Part shown: positions 60,846 through 64,000 of the stretch, one piece after another
Position numbering within the stretch: the stretch's first letter is position 1
Layout: every line of letters begins with the position of its first letter
NCBI GenBank assembly: GCA_045560765.1
Contig: JBJKZD010000009.1
Location: forward strand, 1,054,001 to 1,118,000
DNA length: 64,000 nucleotides
DNA from: UBA9926 sp913064795
GTDB lineage: Bacteria; Pseudomonadota; Gammaproteobacteria; Pseudomonadales; Azotimanducaceae
Direction: 5' to 3'
Position numbers and translations under genes: made by a program
The notes under the pieces: model-generated
Seen by the model: the letters and a program-made list of their open reading frames with translations, nothing else
The model's database searches: none
What the model was told of the DNA's origin: nothing

Positions 60846-61868
60846 CTAAAAGGTCCGGGAAACCGAAAAGTCTGCGAGCGCGCTAAGAGCGTCACGATAT
60901 TGAGAGGTCGGCAGCGCCTCGAGGGACTGGCGGGCAAGACCCGCATGCTCTTGAGCCCGCGCGCAAGTGTACGCAAGTGCCCCGGTAGATTCAATGATCT
61001 GGCGAATCTCAGTCAGGGCATCGCGATCGCCAGTTTCAATTGCCTCGCGGATGACTGCCTGCTCCCCTGCGGTTACGCGATCCATGGCGTGAATTAAAGG
61101 CAGTGTAATTTTTCCTTCGGCAAGATCATCGCCGGCGTTTTTGCCCATCTGATCTGACTCGGCGGAGTAATCTAGCGCGTCATCCACCATCTGGAAGGCA
61201 ATCCCCAGATTAAGCCCGAAGTCGGCTAGCACCCGTTCGCCAGCGGGACTGGCGTCTGCAAGTACGGCACCCAAACGGGCGGCCGATTCAAAAAGCTGGG
61301 CTGTCTTGCGGGTAATGGTTTCGAGATACACCGCTTGGGTAGTTTGCGGGTCATGACTGTTGATCAACTGCATGACTTCCCCTTGGGCGATTGAATTCGT
61401 GGTTTGTGCCATGATATCCATCACTCCGGGATTGCCCACTGCAACCATCATCTGGAAAGCCCGCGAATACAGGAAGTCCCCAACAAGCACCGATGCGGCA
61501 TTCCCCCATAGATCATTCGCGGTTTCCCGACCTCGTCTTAACCCCGACTCATCTACGACGTCATCATGAAGCAGCGTTGCGGTATGAATGAATTCGATGA
61601 CGGCGGCAAGATCAATGTGCGCGGTCCCCTTATACCTAAGCGCATGGGCGCTCAACAGTAGGGTAACGGGGCGTAGCCGCTTTCCGCCCGCGCCGACGAT
61701 GTAATGACCTATCTGCTCGATGAGGGCGACATCCGAGCGCAATTCACTCTGAATATGGCGGTCCACCGCAGCCATATCCTCCCCGACGAGGGTATTAATG
61801 GAGGTCAGCAGATCCCCCGGCTTTTGGATGCCTTCAGACGTCTGTTTTAAAGAAGTAACGGATCCCAT
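60846..61868 (-). CDS. ispB: octaprenyl diphosphate synthase
   Basis: 340-residue trans-isoprenyl diphosphate synthase extending farnesyl diphosphate for the quinone side chain. First aspartate-rich motif LLHDDVVDESGLRRG, second DDALDYS, and GAGGKRLRP near residue 65. The protein is cytosolic and peripheral. It is divergent from rplU, the conserved gammaproteobacterial neighbour; the tRNA-Pro lies downstream of it. Confidence 0.94.
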   Translation of the reverse strand: MGSVTSLKQTSEGIQKPGDLLTSINTLVGEDMAAVDRHIQSELRSDVALIEQIGHYIVGAGGKRLRPVTLLLSAHALRYKGTAHIDLAAVIEFIHTATLLHDDVVDESGLRRGRETANDLWGNAASVLVGDFLYSRAFQMMVAVGNPGVMDIMAQTTNSIAQGEVMQLINSHDPQTTQAVYLETITRKTAQLFESAARLGAVLADASPAGERVLADFGLNLGIAFQMVDDALDYSAESDQMGKNAGDDLAEGKITLPLIHAMDRVTAGEQAVIREAIETGDRDALTEIRQIIESTGALAYTCARAQEHAGLARQSLEALPTSQYRDALSALADFSVSRTF

Positions 61869-61911
61869 TTTGGAATGATAACGTGCCTGTTGAAGTATCT
61901 GTCACGTTACG

Positions 61912-61940
61912 TTGACCAAAAACTCGCTTTCGCCTAAAAT
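61912..61940 (+). promoter_or_regulatory. sigma70 promoter for rplU-rpmA
   Basis: TTGACC (61912-61917), a 17-base spacer and TAAAAT (61935-61940): a near-consensus promoter. Transcription would begin near 61947, leaving a leader of about 76 bases with a small CCTGT/ACAGG hairpin before rplU. Confidence 0.7.
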
Positions 61941-62022
61941 TCGGCGCCTTCAACGAGACATCAAAGCCGACCGCCTGTCTTCTAACAGGTTGATTCGGGT
62001 AGAGAAATTCCGGAAACGATAT

Positions 62023-62334
62023 ATGTACGCAGTAGTTCAAACGGGTGGTAAACAGTACCGACTGAGCGTGGGAGACAGCGTGAGGGTAGAAAAACTCGCA
62101 GGCGAACCCGGCGATGTCATTGATCTTTCCGACGTGCTGATGGTGGCTGATGGCGAGCAGGTGTCTGTCGGCAGTCCGAAGCTTGACGGCGCCTGCGTCA
62201 AGGCAGAGATTCTCGCTCATGGACGAGACAAGAAGATTCGTGTTTTCAAAATGAAACGGCGAAAGAAGTATCGGCGTACGCAGGGGCATCGGCAGTCATT
62301 TACCCACCTGCGAGTGACAGACATTACTCATTAA
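62023..62334 (+). CDS. rplU: 50S ribosomal protein L21
   Basis: 103 residues starting MYAVVQTGGKQYRLSVGD, the standard L21 opening, with KMKRRKKYRRTQGHRQ near the C-terminus. The in-frame upstream extension to 61912 lies in the promoter and is not coding. It is followed by rpmA after 29 bases. Confidence 0.97.
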   Translation: MYAVVQTGGKQYRLSVGDSVRVEKLAGEPGDVIDLSDVLMVADGEQVSVGSPKLDGACVKAEILAHGRDKKIRVFKMKRRKKYRRTQGHRQSFTHLRVTDITH

Positions 62335-62363
62335 ACCCGGCAAGGCGCTGGAGGTTACGACAA

Positions 62364-62624
62364 ATGGCACACAAGAAAGCAGGCGGCAGTTCCCGGAACG
62401 GTCGCGACTCAGAGTCCAAACGGCTTGGCGTAAAACGCTATGCCGGCGAAGTAGTGCGTGCCGGCAATATTATTATCCGTCAGCGTGGTACGGCATTCCA
62501 TCCCGGAGTGAACGTGGGCCTTGGAAAAGATCACACACTCTTCGCTCTTGCTGAGGGAAAGGTAAAGTTCGACATAAAAGGGCCGAAAAACAGGCGAACT
62601 GTGAGCGTCCTCACCGAGAGTTGA
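62364..62624 (+). CDS. rpmA: 50S ribosomal protein L27
   Basis: 86 residues beginning AHKKAGGSSRNGRDSESK, the L27 signature. Second gene of the rplU-rpmA operon; a terminator follows. Confidence 0.97.
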   Translation: MAHKKAGGSSRNGRDSESKRLGVKRYAGEVVRAGNIIIRQRGTAFHPGVNVGLGKDHTLFALAEGKVKFDIKGPKNRRTVSVLTES

Positions 62625-62644
62625 ATGCAGGTTCCACGGATCGC

Positions 62645-62675
62645 AAAAAGCCCCGCCAACTGAGCGGGGTTTTTT
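62645..62675 (+). terminator. rho-independent terminator after rpmA
   Basis: CCCCGC (62651-62656) and GCGGGG (62664-62669) form a stem with a 7-base loop, followed by a run of six T. It separates the ribosomal-protein transcript from obgE, possibly with partial read-through. Confidence 0.9.
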
Positions 62676-62692
62676 ACGGAAGAAGGTCTTAA

Positions 62693-63706
62693 ATGAAATT
62701 CGTCGACGAGGCCGTGATCGCTCTTCAGGCAGGTAACGGGGGTCATGGCTGCCTGAGTTTTCTTCGGGAGAAATTTGTTCCAAAAGGTGGGCCTGATGGA
62801 GGCGATGGAGGTCGAGGCGGAAATGTCGTCCTTCGGGCGACAAGTGATCTTAATACGCTTGCGGATTTTAGGTACACGCGGAAGTTTTCTGCTGAAAACG
62901 GGTCGGGAGGTGCGGGGCGAAACCGCACAGGGGCGGCCGGCAAGGATTGTGTAATCATGGTGCCTTCCGGAACTCTGGTTTATGCAGAGCATACCCAGGA
63001 ACTTCTTGTTGATCTGGACTCAGACGACAAGGAGTTCACGGTCGCGATGGGAGGTCGTGGCGGAGTCGGAAATGCTCGGTTCAAGTCTTCTGTCAATCAG
63101 ACCCCAAGACGGACTATCCCCGGAGGCGAAGGGGACCGTTTGTCGGTTCGGCTTGAGTTACAGGTGCTCGCGGACGTGGGATTGTTGGGGCTGCCGAACG
63201 CCGGCAAGTCGACGCTGCTTTCAAGAATCTCCGCCGCGCGACCTAAAATTGCCGACTATCCGTTTACCACGCTGTATCCACACCTCGGGGTAGTAGACGT
63301 TGGGCAAGGCGCGGCGTTTGTGGTGGCGGATATTCCTGGGCTAATAGAGGGCGCAGCCGAGGGAGCAGGCCTTGGGGTTCAGTTTTTGCGGCATCTCAGT
63401 CGAACCCGCCTGCTTTTGCATATCGTCGATATCAATGATGTATCGGGGGGAACACCTCAGTCAGCGGTAGAAACAATAGTACGGGAACTTGAGGGGTTCG
63501 ATCCAGAGCTTTCGAGTCGAGATCGTTGGCTCGTATTCAACAAAGCGGACACGCTAGATCCTTCCGCGGCTGCAAAGATCGTTGAGGAAACGCGTTCTTC
63601 ATTAAATTGGGACCGACCTTGGTTTCTGATATCCGGCGTCAGCGGTCAGGGGTGCGCGGAGATGTGTCAAAAAATCTGGCATAAACTGGATGATGACAGT
63701 GACTAG
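62693..63706 (+). CDS. obgE: Obg-family GTPase (ObgE/CgtA)
   Basis: 337 residues, shorter than E. coli ObgE (390), because the C-terminal extension is reduced. Glycine-rich Obg fold (GGDGGRGGNV, GGRGGVGNARF), then the G domain with P-loop GLPNAGKST, DIPGLIEGAAEGAG and NKAD. Family knowledge: essential GTPase for 50S ribosome assembly and stress response. It ends 14 bases inside the proB start. Confidence 0.95.
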   Translation: MKFVDEAVIALQAGNGGHGCLSFLREKFVPKGGPDGGDGGRGGNVVLRATSDLNTLADFRYTRKFSAENGSGGAGRNRTGAAGKDCVIMVPSGTLVYAEHTQELLVDLDSDDKEFTVAMGGRGGVGNARFKSSVNQTPRRTIPGGEGDRLSVRLELQVLADVGLLGLPNAGKSTLLSRISAARPKIADYPFTTLYPHLGVVDVGQGAAFVVADIPGLIEGAAEGAGLGVQFLRHLSRTRLLLHIVDINDVSGGTPQSAVETIVRELEGFDPELSSRDRWLVFNKADTLDPSAAAKIVEETRSSLNWDRPWFLISGVSGQGCAEMCQKIWHKLDDDSD

Positions 63707-64000
63707 CCCCAGTCTCAAAGACGGCGCTCGACAACGCTGGGTGATAAAGCTCGGCAGTGCCCTTTTATCGCACGAAACACAGGGCCTCAATCAACCTTTG
63801 ATTGCGTCGCTAGCTGACGTCTGCGTTCGGCTTCGGGGGCAGGGCATCGACCCCATTTTGGTGTCATCGGGGGCGATTGCTCAGGGGATGGTGAGGCTCG
63901 GATGGAAAGCTCGCCCTCACGAACTGCATCAGCTCCAGGTTGCTGCGGCGGTAGGACAGATGGGTCTGATTCGGGCCTACCAGTCGGCATTTGAAGATTA
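63693..64000 (+). CDS. proB: glutamate 5-kinase, 5' part
   Basis: ATG 63693 overlaps the end of obgE by 14 bases. The 102 visible residues contain RWVIKLGSALLSHET (phosphate-binding start), LVSSGAIAQGMVRLGW and LQVAAAVGQMGLI, matching pseudomonad-type ProB. It catalyses the first step of proline synthesis. The gene runs off the end of the window. Confidence 0.93.
   Translation, partial: MTVTSPSLKDGARQRWVIKLGSALLSHETQGLNQPLIASLADVCVRLRGQGIDPILVSSGAIAQGMVRLGWKARPHELHQLQVAAAVGQMGLIRAYQSAFED

Overview
The window looks like a chromosomal segment of a free-living gammaproteobacterium, probably marine. Three gene orders support this: DUF1820-miaB-phoH(ybeZ)-ybeY-corC-lnt, leuS-lptE-holA, and ispB / rplU-rpmA-obgE-proB with a tRNA-Pro beside ispB. 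The LeuRS, EF-G2 and ProB sequences read like pseudomonad-type proteins. The assignment rests on gene order and recalled protein similarity, not on a search. No rRNA, CRISPR array, phage or insertion sequence was seen.

Layout. 1-2.8 kb: end of a rhodanese gene, a GPH-type sugar symporter, a HAD phosphatase. 3.1-8.4 kb: an operon for a GldA/GldF/GldG-type ABC exporter plus a DUF4340 protein, with an enoyl-CoA hydratase coupled to its end. 8.4-12.2 kb: a stand-alone biotinyl carrier, a zinc alcohol dehydrogenase, folK, an acyl-CoA ligase and a DUF1820 gene. 12.4-22 kb: the conserved tRNA-modification, ribosome-maturation, lipoprotein and replication genes. 22-26.2 kb: a histidine phosphatase, a CobS/CobT-type AAA+/VWA pair and a Nudix protein. 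26.3-32.3 kb: an oligopeptide/dipeptide-type ABC importer. 32.4-34.9 kb: a second MoxR/VWA pair. 35-39.2 kb: three exported amidohydrolase-type proteins. 39.2-44 kb: a selenoprotein-like GrdB/PrdB homologue coupled to tesB, then ahcY with an ArsR-methyltransferase regulator and a divergent unknown gene. 44-46.9 kb: a two-component system. 48-55 kb: a ribokinase-like kinase, an MBL-fold protein, a GltS-like symporter, a second-type EF-G and a DUF1289 protein. 55.3-60.5 kb: a 2-hydroxyacid dehydrogenase, an AraC-type regulator, an acylating aldehyde dehydrogenase and small or broken genes. 60.7-64 kb: tRNA-Pro, ispB, rplU, rpmA, obgE and the start of proB.

The strongest unusual signals are these. 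(1) An in-frame UGA at 39631-39633 lies in a GrdB/PrdB-family gene and is followed at once by a SECIS-like hairpin, so it probably encodes selenocysteine. (2) The OppC-type permease carries a fibronectin-III-like domain inserted in its first external loop. (3) A degenerate 14-nt tandem array of about 21 units fills the spacer at 47.3-47.6 kb, and related 14- and 15-nt arrays lie at 52.5 and 55.1 kb. (4) A zinc-ribbon gene is flanked by about 49-bp direct repeats. (5) Two palindromes sharing ATCAAAAT lie in front of the ArsR-methyltransferase/ahcY operon. (6) The LeuRS lacks the leucine-specific insertion before KMSKS.

Most protein-coding calls rest on recognisable motifs. Exact start codons are inferred from ribosome-binding sites and family length, and alternatives are stated where they matter.
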